Source: Pseudomonadota bacterium
GTDB lineage: Bacteria > Chloroflexota > UBA6077 > JAJPGT01
NCBI GenBank assembly: GCA_021325655.1
Contig: JAJPGT010000043.1
Location: forward strand, 62,001-126,000
Reading direction: 5' to 3'
DNA: 64,000 nucleotides
The notes below the pieces were generated by a model, which saw nothing but the letters and a program-made list of their open reading frames with translations, made no database searches and was not told the origin of the DNA. The position numbers were made by a program, and so were the translations under genes. Positions 34,513 through 43,807 of this stretch are shown in pieces (position 1 is the first letter of the stretch; each line of letters opens with the position of its first letter).

Positions 34513-34974
34513 TCACACCACTCCGGGATCCACCGGCGCGCTCAGCTCGTGGGTGGCAGCCGGCTCGGCGCCGGCGAGCACCTGGTTGATCTCCACCAGC
34601 ACCCCGTTGGCACTGGATGGGTGAATGAAGCTGACCAGGCCGACTGCTCCCGGGTGCGGCTCGCTCTCAACGAACTCAGCGCCGCGCGCCGACAGCGTCC
34701 GCATCTCCGCCGCTACGTCGTCGACCTCGAAACAGATGTGGTGCAGCCCCTGGCCGCGCCGCTCCAGAAAACGGGCGACGGTGTTGTCGGCACTGAGCGG
34801 GGTGATTAGCTCCAGCTCCGTCTCCCCCACCCGCAGGAAGGCGATGTCGAGCTGCCGGTCCTCCAGCCGGACGCGCCGGGTCAGCTCCAGGCCGAGCACG
34901 TCGCGGTAGAACGCCAGCGCCTGATCGAGGTCGTCGACGGCAATGCTCACGTGGTTCAGCTTTTTGATCGGCAT
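34513..34974 (-). CDS. mce: Methylmalonyl-CoA epimerase
   Basis: VOC-fold metalloenzyme interconverting (S)- and (R)-methylmalonyl-CoA. About 153 aa. Motifs: [20 protein letters not shown] with the metal His, [19 protein letters not shown] with the second His, and the terminal Glu in [12 protein letters not shown] at 34974 preceded by AAGGAG; a GTG at 34998 has no ribosome site. It sits between the isobutyryl-CoA-mutase-like gene and the B12 subunit. Confidence 0.95.
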   Translation of the reverse strand: MPIKKLNHVSIAVDDLDQALAFYRDVLGLELTRRVRLEDRQLDIAFLRVGETELELITPLSADNTVARFLERRGQGLHHICFEVDDVAAEMRTLSARGAEFVESEPHPGAVGLVSFIHPSSANGVLVEINQVLAGAEPAATHELSAPVDPGVV

Positions 34975-35045
34975 AGGCTCCTTCTGGTCGTCAGCCACCC
35001 GCGAGCAGCTCTCGGAGTCGCGCCCGGGCCGCGGACTGCTGGTGG

Positions 35046-36713
35046 CTACACGATCACAGGTTCTTTGTACTCACCATACACGTGCCGGAGGACGTCGCAG
35101 ACTTCGCCGAGGGTCGCGTAGGCACGTACCGCTTCCATAAGGTAGGGCATCACGTTCTCGCCTGCCAGTGCAGCGCGCCGGAGCGCCTCCAGCCGTTCGC
35201 TCACCACGGCGCCGTCGCGCTCCCGCCGCACCCGGGCCAGGCGCGCCAGGTGCCGCGCCTCGGAATCGGGCTCGAGCCGGTGGACGGGGATCTCGAGGTC
35301 CTCATCCTCCAGCACGTACTCATTCACTCCCACGATAATGCGCTCGTTGCGGTCGACTTCCCGTTGGTACCGATAGGCGGAGTCGGCGATCTCCCGCTGG
35401 ATGTATCCGGACTCGAGCGCCGGAATCATCCCCCCGCGCTGCTCGATCTCCGCGAAGTAGCGGTACACGCCCTGCTCCATCTGGTTGGTCAGCGCCTCGA
35501 TGAAGTAGCTGCCCCCGAGCGGGTCCACCGTGTTGGTCACCCCGCTCTCGTGAGCGATGATCTGCTGCGTCCGCAGAGCGATACGGGCCGCCTTTTCGCT
35601 CGGCAGCGCAATCGCTTCGTCCAGCGCATTGGTATGGAGCGACTGGGTTCCGCCCAGCACCGCCGCCAGCGCCTGGAGCGCGGTGCGGACGATGTTGTTC
35701 TCCGGCTGCTGGCGGGTGAGCGAGACCCCGGCCGTCTGGCTGTGAAAGCGCATCCACCAGGAGCGGGGGTTGGTGGCACCGAAGCGCTCGCGCATCTCGC
35801 GCGCCCAGATGCGCCGCGCCGCCCGCAGCTTGGCGATCTCCTCGAAGAAGTCGTTGTGGATGTCGAAGAAGAACGACAGCCGCGGGGCGAACTCGTCGAT
35901 GTCCAGGCCACGGGCGAGGCACGCCTTCACGTACTCCAGCCCGTCCGCCAGGGTAAAGGCCAGCTCCTGCAGCGCGGTCGCCCCAGCCTCGCGAATGTGG
36001 TAGCCGGAGATGCTGATGGTGTTCCACTTCGGGACCTGCTGTATTCCGAACTCGATCGTGTCCACCACCAGCTTCATCGACGGCTTGGGCGGAAAGATGA
36101 ACTCCTTCTGCGCGCTGTATTCTTTGAGAATGTCGTTCTGGATCGTCCCGCCCAGGTCCTCGAGGCGGAAGCCACGCTTCTGGGCAGCGACCAGGTACAT
36201 CGCCCAGATCACCGCCGCCGGGCTGGTGATCGTCATCGAAACGGTTACCTTGTCCAGCGGAATGCCGCTGAACAGGATCTCCATGTCCGCGAGCGAGGAC
36301 ACTGCCACTCCGCAGGTGCCGTACTCGCCACAGGCGCGTGGGTCGTCGGTGTCGTACCCGTACAGCGTCGGCATGTCGAACGCGGTGGACAACCCCATCT
36401 GCCCTTGGTCGAGCAGGAAGCGGAAGCGCGCGTTCGTCTCCTCGGCCGAACCGAATCCAGCAAAGAGCCGCTGCGTCCAGAGCTTGCTGCGGTACCCAGC
36501 GGGGTGCAGGCCGCGGGTGAACGGGTACTCGCCCGGCAGCCCGAGGTCGCGCGCGTAGTCCAGGTCCGGGATCGCGGTAGGGGTGTAGACGCGGTCAACC
36601 GGGAGGCCAGACTGGGTGGCGAAGCGGGGCAGACGCTCTTTGACGTCACCGGTCCGAGCGCGCCACTCGCGCTCGTGCGCTTCGAGCTGTGCCAGACGAG
36701 TCGGGTCGTACAT
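35046..36713 (-). CDS. icmA: Isobutyryl-CoA mutase-like large subunit
   Basis: 555 aa B12-dependent acyl-CoA mutase catalytic subunit, close in layout to the other mutase ([46 protein letters not shown]). At the substrate positions it carries F84 (RLFAG) where methylmalonyl-CoA mutase has Tyr89, Q202 (AQKEFIFPP) where it has Arg207, and K77 in place of Arg82. Phe/Gln is the published signature of isobutyryl-CoA mutase, so carboxylated substrates are unlikely. ATG after GGGAGG. Followed by the epimerase and B12-subunit genes. An untested isomerase of another branched acyl-CoA is also possible. Confidence 0.85.
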   Translation of the reverse strand: MYDPTRLAQLEAHEREWRARTGDVKERLPRFATQSGLPVDRVYTPTAIPDLDYARDLGLPGEYPFTRGLHPAGYRSKLWTQRLFAGFGSAEETNARFRFLLDQGQMGLSTAFDMPTLYGYDTDDPRACGEYGTCGVAVSSLADMEILFSGIPLDKVTVSMTITSPAAVIWAMYLVAAQKRGFRLEDLGGTIQNDILKEYSAQKEFIFPPKPSMKLVVDTIEFGIQQVPKWNTISISGYHIREAGATALQELAFTLADGLEYVKACLARGLDIDEFAPRLSFFFDIHNDFFEEIAKLRAARRIWAREMRERFGATNPRSWWMRFHSQTAGVSLTRQQPENNIVRTALQALAAVLGGTQSLHTNALDEAIALPSEKAARIALRTQQIIAHESGVTNTVDPLGGSYFIEALTNQMEQGVYRYFAEIEQRGGMIPALESGYIQREIADSAYRYQREVDRNERIIVGVNEYVLEDEDLEIPVHRLEPDSEARHLARLARVRRERDGAVVSERLEALRRAALAGENVMPYLMEAVRAYATLGEVCDVLRHVYGEYKEPVIV

Positions 36714-36791
36714 CGCGGCCTCCCGCTCCGGTCCCGGGTCCCAGGTCGCGCGCCGGATCGCTCGACGCGGATGGGAAACCGGGGACTGACG

Positions 36792-37391
36792 TCAGTAGTC
36801 CAGCCCGCGGCGGGCCTGCTTGCCGGTGTCGAACGGATGCTTCACTTTCCGCATTTCTGATACCAGATCGGCGACCGCGACCAGGCGATTAATGAACTGC
36901 TCGCGGTCGTCGTGGCCGGTGAGCAGCAGGCTGACATGTCTTGGGCGCTCGCGGACCAGCGCCAGCACCTCGTCGAGCTGGAGCTGCCCCTGGGAAACCG
37001 CCCCGATGATCTCGTCCAGGATCACCAGATCGTACTCGCCCGAGGTAATCTTCTGCCGGGCGAGCTCCAGCCCCTTGCGCGCTGCCTCGACGTGCGCTTC
37101 GAAGGGGTAGGGATCGCCCAGGATGTTCACGAAGCCGATCCCCGTGCTATGCAGTTCGAACTCGGGCGCCAGCCGCGCCGCGGCGACGTTCTCGCCAACC
37201 GGCTTTCCGGGCGGCCATTCGCCGGACTTGGTGAACTGGATCATGCACACCCGCCAGCCGCGGCCGACTGCGCGCAGTGCCAGTCCGAAGGCGGCGGTAG
37301 ACTTGCCCTTGCCCTGGCCGTAGTAGACCAGCACCTGGCCGACGCGCCGCTCGCGCGTCACCTCTTCGTCCCGCTCCAGCGCCTCGCTCAT
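36792..37391 (-). CDS. cobO: Cob(I)alamin adenosyltransferase, CobO/BtuR type
   Basis: 199 aa P-loop enzyme that adenosylates cobalamin. P-loop YYGQGKGKSTAAFGLALRAV, then VCMIQFTKSGEWPPGK, YDLVILDEIIGAVSQG and LLLTGHDDREQFI, as in CobA/CobO. The ATG overlaps the acyl-CoA dehydrogenase stop (ATGA). Set directly before the mutase gene, it gives the pathway its own adenosylcobalamin supply. Confidence 0.94.
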   Translation of the reverse strand: MSEALERDEEVTRERRVGQVLVYYGQGKGKSTAAFGLALRAVGRGWRVCMIQFTKSGEWPPGKPVGENVAAARLAPEFELHSTGIGFVNILGDPYPFEAHVEAARKGLELARQKITSGEYDLVILDEIIGAVSQGQLQLDEVLALVRERPRHVSLLLTGHDDREQFINRLVAVADLVSEMRKVKHPFDTGKQARRGLDY

Positions 37392-38554
37392 CCCCGCTTC
37401 CCCACCGGGAGCACGTCTTTCAGCAGGTGGCGGGCGATCACGAGCCGCTGAATCTCCGAGGTGCCCTCGTAGATCTGAGTGATGCGGGCGTCGCGGAACA
37501 GCTTCTCGACCGGGTACTCGCGGCTGTAGCCGTAGCCGCCGAAGATTTGCACCGCCCGGTCCGCGGCGAACGAGGCCGCCTCGGAGGCCGAGAGCTTCGC
37601 CATGGAGGCTTCCAGAGCGAACGGCTTGCCTGCCTGCTTCAGCGCCGCGGCGCGGTAGGTGAGCAGCCGGGCCTGGTCGATGCGTACGTGCATGTCCGCC
37701 AGCATCCATTGGATCGCCTCGAACTCGGCGATCGGCTGTCCGAAGGCGCGCCGCTCAGCCGAGTAGCGCACCGCGGCGTCGATCGCCGCCTGGCCGATCC
37801 CGACCGCCTGGGCGGCGATCCCGATGCGGCCGCCGTCGAGCGTGGACATCGCGATCTTGAAGCCCTGGCCGGGCTCCCCGAGCACCGCGCTCTCCGGGAC
37901 CTCGCAATCCTCGAAGAACATCTGGGTCGTGCTGGAGGCGCGGATCCCCAGCTTGTGCTCCCTGGCCCCCGGACGCAGCCCGGGGGTGCCGGCATCGATC
38001 AGGAAGGCGGTAACGCCACGTGCTCCCTTATCTGGCTCGGTCGCGGCGAACAGCAGGTACAGGGTCGCTTCGCCGCCGTTGGTGATCCAGTTCTTCGCCC
38101 CGTTGACCACGTAGCAGCCTGGCTCGTGTCGCGCCCGGGTCTGCATGTGCGCCGCGTCGCTGCCGCTGGCCGGTTCGCTCAGACAGAACGCGCCCAGCCC
38201 CTGCCCGGTGGCCAGGGCCGGCAGGTAGCGCCGCTTCTGCTCCTCCGTCCCGTACTTCAGGATCGGCTCGCAGACGAGCGAGACGTTGACCGTCATGATG
38301 ACGGAGTGGGCGGCGCAAGCGCGGGAGATCTCCTCCATCGCGATGACGTACTCGATCGGGCCGGCCCCGGCGCCGCCGTACTCTTCCGGGACGGTGAGGC
38401 CCATCAGCCCCAGCTCCGCCATCTTGGCGACGTTGTCGCGCGGGAACTGCTCCGTCTCGTCGAAGTGGCGCGCCACCGGCGCGATCTCGCGCTCGGCGAA
38501 CTCGCGCACGGTCTGCTGGAACAGCCGCTGGTCCTCGGTCAGCTCGAAGTCCAT
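37388..38554 (-). CDS. Acyl-CoA dehydrogenase (short/branched-chain type)
   Basis: FAD enzyme introducing the alpha-beta double bond. 388 aa. N-terminal MDFELTEDQRLFQQTVREFA, FCLSEPASGSDAAHMQT, the YVVNGAKNWITNGGEA block, TLDGGRIGIAAQAVGIGQAA, and the catalytic Glu in QIYEGTSEIQRLVIARHLL, at the position used by short-chain enzymes. Second dehydrogenase of the operon, after the thiolase gene. Confidence 0.94.
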   Translation of the reverse strand: MDFELTEDQRLFQQTVREFAEREIAPVARHFDETEQFPRDNVAKMAELGLMGLTVPEEYGGAGAGPIEYVIAMEEISRACAAHSVIMTVNVSLVCEPILKYGTEEQKRRYLPALATGQGLGAFCLSEPASGSDAAHMQTRARHEPGCYVVNGAKNWITNGGEATLYLLFAATEPDKGARGVTAFLIDAGTPGLRPGAREHKLGIRASSTTQMFFEDCEVPESAVLGEPGQGFKIAMSTLDGGRIGIAAQAVGIGQAAIDAAVRYSAERRAFGQPIAEFEAIQWMLADMHVRIDQARLLTYRAAALKQAGKPFALEASMAKLSASEAASFAADRAVQIFGGYGYSREYPVEKLFRDARITQIYEGTSEIQRLVIARHLLKDVLPVGKRG

Positions 38555-38583
38555 CTGTTCACCCCGAAAGGTCGCGGCACGCG

Positions 38584-39771
38584 CTAGATCAGCTCGAAGC
38601 CCATCGCCACCGCGCCGCCCCCACCATGGCAGAGGGCGGCGATGCCGCGCTGCTTGCCTTGCTGGCGCAGGGCGTGGAGCAGCGTCACGACCAGGCGGGC
38701 GCCCGTGGCACCGATCGGGTGGCCGAGCGCCACCGCGCCGCCATTGACGTTGAGCCGCTCCCAGTCCCAGTCGAGCACCTTGCCGTTCGCCAACACCTGC
38801 GCCGCGAACGCCTCGTTCACCTCCAGTAGGTCCCAGTCCGAGAGCCGCGTCCCGGTCTTCTTGAGCAGGCCGCGGATCGCGTCGACCGGCGCCTCGAACA
38901 GCCAGCGGGGCGCAACCGCGGCGGTGGCGTAGTCCACCAGCCGGGCGAGCGGCCGCGCTCCCTCCGCCCTGGCTACTGATTCCGAGGCGAGGACCACCGC
39001 GGCGGCGCCGTCGGTCAGCCCGGGGGCGTTACCGGCGGTCACGCAGCCGGTTGGGACGAAGGCCGGCCGCAGCTTTGCCAACGCCTCGAGCGAGGTATCG
39101 GCGCGCGGCGACTCGTCGCGGCTGACCAGCGTCGGGCCTTTGCGGCTCGGGACCTCAACCGGGACGATCTCGGCATCGAAGCGGCCCTCGTTCATCGCCG
39201 CGACCGCCTTCTGATGGCTCTGGAGCGAGAACTCGTCCATCTCCCGCCGGGTAATGCCGTGCTTCTCGGCGATCAGCTCGGCAGCGTTACCCATGTGATG
39301 CTGCTCGAAGGCGCACCACAGCCCATCGTGGATCACCGCGTCGACCATCTCGGCGTTGCCCAGGCGCAGCCCCTCGCGGGCGCCCTGCACCAGGTACGGC
39401 GCCCGGCTCATGCTCTCCATCCCGCCGGCGACCACCGCTCGGGCGCCATCGACCAGGATCGAGCGAGCGGCCAGGTTGATCGCCTCCAGCCCGGAGGCAC
39501 AAACCTTGTTGACTGTCGTCGCGGAGGCCGACTCCGGCAGTCCGGCGCCGAGCCCCGCCTGCCGCGCCGGCGCCTGGCCGAGCCCAGCGGACACGACGTT
39601 GCCCATGATGACCTCGTCGACCAGGCCGGGGTCGAGCTGCGAGCGCTCCATCGCGCCACGAATCGCGATCGCGCCAAGCTGAGTGGCCGAGAGGCTGGAC
39701 AGCCCGCCGAGAAACTTGCCGATCGGGGTTCGGGCCGCGCCAACGATAACAACGTCTTGCAGACTTGGCAT
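38584..39771 (-). CDS. Acetyl-CoA acetyltransferase (thiolase)
   Basis: 395 aa. The nucleophile Cys is in TTVNKVCASGLEAINLA, the catalytic His in GGAVALGHPIGATGARL, and the second Cys in ALCHGGGGAVAMGFE. ATG after GGGGGG. Between two acyl-CoA dehydrogenase genes; it could cleave 3-ketoacyl-CoA or 2-methylacetoacetyl-CoA, the last step of isoleucine breakdown, which would yield propionyl-CoA for the downstream genes (inference). Confidence 0.94.
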   Translation of the reverse strand: MPSLQDVVIVGAARTPIGKFLGGLSSLSATQLGAIAIRGAMERSQLDPGLVDEVIMGNVVSAGLGQAPARQAGLGAGLPESASATTVNKVCASGLEAINLAARSILVDGARAVVAGGMESMSRAPYLVQGAREGLRLGNAEMVDAVIHDGLWCAFEQHHMGNAAELIAEKHGITRREMDEFSLQSHQKAVAAMNEGRFDAEIVPVEVPSRKGPTLVSRDESPRADTSLEALAKLRPAFVPTGCVTAGNAPGLTDGAAAVVLASESVARAEGARPLARLVDYATAAVAPRWLFEAPVDAIRGLLKKTGTRLSDWDLLEVNEAFAAQVLANGKVLDWDWERLNVNGGAVALGHPIGATGARLVVTLLHALRQQGKQRGIAALCHGGGGAVAMGFELI

Positions 39772-39821
39772 TGCGTCCCCCCACCCGGTTCCGCCCGTCC
39801 CACGGAGCGCAGAACCGGACG

Positions 39822-40979
39822 TTATGACACCTGACAGCCGAGGTGGCGGGCAATGACGAGGCGCTGGATCTCGGAGGTGCCCTCGCCGATAGTCAGGATC
39901 TTGGCGTCGCGATAGAAGCGCGGGATCGGGCTCTCCTCGATGTAGCCGAAGCCACCGAAGACCTGCATCGCCGCGTCGGCGGCACGCACCGCCAGCTCGG
40001 AGGCGAACAGCTTGGCGTGCGCCGCCTCGCGCGCGAACGGCCGGCCGGCGTCCCGCAGCTTCGCCGCCTTATAGGTCAGCAGCCGCGCCGCCTCGATCTC
40101 CATGTCGAGGTCCGCCAGCTTGAACGCCACCGCCTGGTTGGAGGCAATCGGCCGGCCGAACGCGGTACGCTCCTTGGCGTAGGCCAGCGCCATCTCCAGC
40201 GCCCCGACCGCCAGCCCAACCGACATCGCCGCGACGCCGATCCGCCCGCCGTCCAGCACCGCTAGGAACTGCCGCGCCCCGGCGCCGCGTTGGCCCACCA
40301 GGTGGTCGCGGGGCACCCGGCACTCCTCGAAGCTCAGCTCGCGGGTGTCCGAGGCGTGCCAGCCCAGCTTGTGGTAGGGCCTGGCGGAAGAGTAGCCAGG
40401 GGTGCCGTTCGGAACCAGAATGTTGCTGATCTCCCGCCGGCCGTCCGGGCGCATCCCGGTGACGGCAGTGATGGTGACGAAGGCGCTCATCTCGGTGCCG
40501 GCGTTGGTGATGAACGCCTTGGTCCCGTTGATGACCCAGTGGTCGTCCTCCTCGCGCGCGGTCGTCCGCGTCCCCTGCAGATCCGAGCCGCAGCCAGGCT
40601 CGGTGGCGCCGAACGCGCCGAGCACCTCGCCCCGGGCCAGCGGGGCGAGCCAGCGCTGCTTCTGCTCCTCTGTTCCAAACAGGGCGATCGGCGCGCCACC
40701 CAGGGACACGTTCGCCCCGACGGTAATCGCCACCGACGAGTCGACCCGCGCCAGCTCCTCCATGACGATGGCAAGCTCGAACGAGCCCTGGCCGAGCCCA
40801 CCGTACTCCTCGGGAAACGGAATCCCCATCACCCCGAGGTCACCCAGCTTGCGGATGGTCTCGAGCGGGAAGATACCCTGGCGGTCCCACTCCGCGGCGC
40901 GCGGTGCCACCTCCGCCTCGGCGAACTCGCGGATCGTCGCCTTCAGCGCGCGCTGGTCCTCGGTCAGCTCGAAGTCCAC
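39822..40979 (-). CDS. Acyl-CoA dehydrogenase
   Basis: 385 aa, paralogous to the enzyme at 37.4 kb. MDFELTEDQRALKATIREFA, GAFGATEPGCGSDLQGT, WVINGTKAFITNAGTEMSAF, LDGGRIGVAAMSVGLAVG, and the catalytic Glu in LTIGEGTSEIQRLVIARHLG. GTG start after GGGGGAGCGAG. First gene of the operon, behind a good promoter. Confidence 0.94.
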   Translation of the reverse strand: MDFELTEDQRALKATIREFAEAEVAPRAAEWDRQGIFPLETIRKLGDLGVMGIPFPEEYGGLGQGSFELAIVMEELARVDSSVAITVGANVSLGGAPIALFGTEEQKQRWLAPLARGEVLGAFGATEPGCGSDLQGTRTTAREEDDHWVINGTKAFITNAGTEMSAFVTITAVTGMRPDGRREISNILVPNGTPGYSSARPYHKLGWHASDTRELSFEECRVPRDHLVGQRGAGARQFLAVLDGGRIGVAAMSVGLAVGALEMALAYAKERTAFGRPIASNQAVAFKLADLDMEIEAARLLTYKAAKLRDAGRPFAREAAHAKLFASELAVRAADAAMQVFGGFGYIEESPIPRFYRDAKILTIGEGTSEIQRLVIARHLGCQVS

Positions 40980-41008
40980 CTCGCTCCCCCTTGAGCGCCC
41001 CTACGCGC

Positions 41009-41037
41009 ATTGTACGTGCCGTTCCGGGGGGTCACAA
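41009..41037 (-). promoter_or_regulatory. Promoter of the acyl-CoA catabolic operon
   Basis: Minus strand: TTGTGA (41037-41032), a 17-base spacer, TACAAT (41014-41009), about 30 bases before the GTG of the first acyl-CoA dehydrogenase gene. Confidence 0.65.
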
Positions 41038-41119
41038 GGAAGCGCGCACCGGCGTCCACCGTGCCCAGCGCCGCGAGCAGGCGCTCCCGCGATCAGTACA
41101 TCAAGCGGGAACGACCAGG

Positions 41120-42421
41120 TCAGGGTTTCTGGCTGGCGAGCGTGTCGAGGGCGGCGCGGAGCGAGGCATCCAGCACGTCGATGGCAAAGTCGATCTCGGA
41201 CTCGCTGATCGACAGCGGCGGCGCCATGCGGAAGCAGTTGGCGTTCGCGCCGGCGCGGACGATGTTCATCGACAGACCCCGCCGCAGGCTTTCGGCTGTC
41301 ACCGCCGCGCCCAGGCGGTTGGCCGGGGCCTTGGTCACCCGATCTTCGACCAGCTCGATACCCACCAGCAGCCCGCGGCCGCGCACGTCGCCAATCGGCT
41401 CGTGGCGCTCCTGGAGCTCACACAGCCGCGCCAGTAGGTAGTCGCCGCGCCGGCGCGCCTGCTCGACCAGGCGCTCCTCCTCGATGACGTCGAGCACAGC
41501 CAGGCCGACCGCGGCCGGGAGCGGGTCAGAGACGTGCGAAGTGACGTGGACGAAGCCTTTGGCGGCACAGTCCGCCTCGATCTCGTCGCTGGTGACCGTG
41601 GCCGCCAGCGGGATGCCGCCGCCGAGCGTCTTGGAGAGGGCGACGACGTCCGGGATGACGCCGTCGTGCTCGAAGCCGAACATCGTCCCCAGGCGCCCGA
41701 ACCCCGTCTGCGCCTCGTCCATGATGAGCAGCATCCCCCGCGCGCTGGCCAGCGCGCGCAGGCGGCGGAAGTAGCCATCCGGCGGAACGATGATCCCACC
41801 GGTGGACAGAACTGGCTCGGCGACGACGGCGGCGAGCGACCCGGCGGACTGCTGGTCGATCAGATCGAAGCCGACATCCAGGCAGGTGCAGTCGCACTGC
41901 CCAGTGCAGTGGCGGATCGGGCAGCGATAGGCGTAGGGGGCAGGCAGCGCGAACGCGCCGGGGACCATCGGCCCGTAGCCCGCTCGGCCCATCGAGAAGG
42001 TGAGCGCGGAGGTGCCGCCGATCAGCCCGTGGAAGCTGCGGGTGAGCCCGACCATCTCCCAGCGGCCGGTGTGCAGCTTCGCCAGCTTGAAGGCAACCTC
42101 GTTCGCCTCCGAGCCGGTGTTGAGCAGCATGACCCGGCGCAGCGGCGGCGGGAACAGGTGCGCCAGCCGCTCGGCCAGCGCGAGCACCGGCTCGGAGAGC
42201 ATCCAGGAGTTGAGGTGCATCACCGAGTCGAGCGAGCCGCGGATCGCCGCGACAATGCGCGGGTGGTTGTGCCCAAGCGTGGAGCAGATCTGGCCAGAGG
42301 TGAAGTCGAGGATCCGCTGCCCATCGGTGGTCACCACCCAGGCACCCTCGGCGCGGGCGATGGTCATCGGGGCGAAGCTCGGGACGTAACGAATCAGGTA
42401 GCGCTCGCGCTCGTCGTGCAT
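41120..42421 (-). CDS. Class III aminotransferase, 2,2-dialkylglycine decarboxylase-like
   Basis: 433 aa PLP enzyme. The sequence tracks Burkholderia dialkylglycine decarboxylase closely: LDFTSGQICSTLGHNHP retains the diagnostic Gln (Q44, Q52 in DGD), LLIMDEAQTGFG carries D235, LSKTLGGGIPLAA carries the PLP lysine K264, and HVSDPLPAAVGL and FRMAPPL are shared, including most of the potassium site. A Cys-rich insert (C167, C172, C176, C178, C180) is unusual relative to DGD. ATG at 42421 after GGGAGG. It follows argD by 177 bases with a possible own promoter. Decarboxylating deamination of a branched amino acid is plausible; a plain aminotransferase is the alternative. Confidence 0.8.
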   Translation of the reverse strand: MHDERERYLIRYVPSFAPMTIARAEGAWVVTTDGQRILDFTSGQICSTLGHNHPRIVAAIRGSLDSVMHLNSWMLSEPVLALAERLAHLFPPPLRRVMLLNTGSEANEVAFKLAKLHTGRWEMVGLTRSFHGLIGGTSALTFSMGRAGYGPMVPGAFALPAPYAYRCPIRHCTGQCDCTCLDVGFDLIDQQSAGSLAAVVAEPVLSTGGIIVPPDGYFRRLRALASARGMLLIMDEAQTGFGRLGTMFGFEHDGVIPDVVALSKTLGGGIPLAATVTSDEIEADCAAKGFVHVTSHVSDPLPAAVGLAVLDVIEEERLVEQARRRGDYLLARLCELQERHEPIGDVRGRGLLVGIELVEDRVTKAPANRLGAAVTAESLRRGLSMNIVRAGANANCFRMAPPLSISESEIDFAIDVLDASLRAALDTLASQKP

Positions 42422-42459
42422 GCCTCTGCCTCCCACGCCACCGTTGCGGCGCCGCGCCT

Positions 42460-42472
42460 ATCGTACCCCACC
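42460..42472 (-). promoter_or_regulatory. GGTGGGGTACGAT box before the dialkylglycine decarboxylase-like gene
   Basis: Minus strand GGTGGGGTACGAT about 40 bases before the start codon, with TACGAT as a possible -10. Identical to the box before accC. Confidence 0.3.
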
Positions 42473-42598
42473 ACGGGTCGGGCGTTGCCGCACCCCAACG
42501 GGTTCCGGGCTCTACTCTGCCAAGCGCTGCCGTCTCTCAGCATCCGCGCCGCGGGCGCCAGGCGGAGGGAAGTCCTCGCCAGGCCAATCGGAGATCGG

Positions 42599-43798
42599 TT
42601 ACGTCGTGGCACCAACTCCCAGCTTCTCCAGGGCGCGCTCGAGCAGGTCGACCGCCTCGTCCGCTTCGTCCTGAGTCAGGATCAGCGGGGGCATCAGGCG
42701 GATCGCGGAGGGAGTAGGAGTGTTCACCAGCATCCCCTCCTCCACCAGCTTCGCCTGGAGCTCGGCCGAGAGATCGCGGTCGAAGTCGACGGCGATCAGC
42801 AGCCCCCGGCCGCGCACCTCCGTGACCGGCCAGCGGCCCTTGAGCGACTCCAGCCGCTGCATCAGGTAGGCGCCGACGCGGGCGGCGTTGCCAGGGATGT
42901 CGTGCTCGACCAGGTAGCGCATCACCGCCAATGCGGTGGCGGTGGCGAGCGGATTGCCGCCGAAGGTGGTGCCGTGGTCGCCGCGCTGGAACGCGGCGGC
43001 GACCTTCCCCTTGGCGAGCAGCCCGCCGATCGGGATGCCACCGCCGATCCCCTTGGCCACGGTCATAATGTCTGGCTCGATCCCGGCGTGCTCATAGGCC
43101 CAGAGCGTGCCGGTGCGGCCTGCTCCCGTTTGCACCTCATCCAGGATCAGCAGCAGACCCTGCTCGTCGCACCACTGGCGCAGCCCGCGCAGGTAGTCGT
43201 CATCGGCCACGTGAACGCCGGCCTCGCCCTGGATCGGCTCCAGCATGATCGCCACGGTGTGGCTGGTGGTGGCGCGCTTCGCCGCCTCCAGGTCGTTGAA
43301 CGGGACGTGGTCGATGCCGGGTGTGAGTGGAGCGAACTGGTCCTTGTACTGCGGCTTGCCGGTGAGTGTCGCGGCAGTGAGGCTGCGGCCATGGAAGCCG
43401 TGGTGGGTGGCGATGATCCCGAAGGCACCGTCCCGCTCCTGGCGGCCCCAGCGGCGCGCCAGCTTCACCGCGCCCTCGTTCGCCTCGGTGCCGCTGTTGG
43501 CGAAGAAGACGCGGTCCAGCGCCGAATGGTCGACCAGGAACTTGGCCAGTTCGAGCTGAGGGATGGTGTAGAACTGGTTCGAGGTGTGGATCAGCGTCTG
43601 CGCCTGGCGCGTGATCGCCTCGATCATCACCGGGTGGCAGTGGCCGAGCGCGTTGGTCGCCCAGCCGCCGACCATGTCGAGGTAGACGCGACCCTGGTCG
43701 TCCCAGACGCGCGTCCCCTGGCCCTTGACCAGCACCAGCGGGGTACGCTTGGTCACCTGCATGTAGACCTGGCTCTCGAGCTCGATCCAGTTGGTCAC
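42599..43798 (-). CDS. argD: Acetylornithine aminotransferase
   Basis: Class III PLP aminotransferase of arginine (and possibly lysine) synthesis. 399 aa. GGWATNALGHCHP, FFANSGTEANEGAVKLARRW, HHGFHGRSLTAATLTG, LDEVQTGAGRTGTLWAYEH, the PLP lysine in MTVAKGIGGGIPIGG, and GTTFGGNPLATATALAVM. GTG start after AGGAGG. Fourth gene of argC-J-B-D. Confidence 0.92.
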   Translation of the reverse strand: MTNWIELESQVYMQVTKRTPLVLVKGQGTRVWDDQGRVYLDMVGGWATNALGHCHPVMIEAITRQAQTLIHTSNQFYTIPQLELAKFLVDHSALDRVFFANSGTEANEGAVKLARRWGRQERDGAFGIIATHHGFHGRSLTAATLTGKPQYKDQFAPLTPGIDHVPFNDLEAAKRATTSHTVAIMLEPIQGEAGVHVADDDYLRGLRQWCDEQGLLLILDEVQTGAGRTGTLWAYEHAGIEPDIMTVAKGIGGGIPIGGLLAKGKVAAAFQRGDHGTTFGGNPLATATALAVMRYLVEHDIPGNAARVGAYLMQRLESLKGRWPVTEVRGRGLLIAVDFDRDLSAELQAKLVEEGMLVNTPTPSAIRLMPPLILTQDEADEAVDLLERALEKLGVGATT

Positions 43799-43807
43799 GT
43801 GCTCCTC

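Noticed and set aside
35082..36860. 592-codon plus-strand frame
   Set aside because: Antisense shadow of the isobutyryl-CoA mutase-like gene; His/Arg/Leu-rich with no domain.
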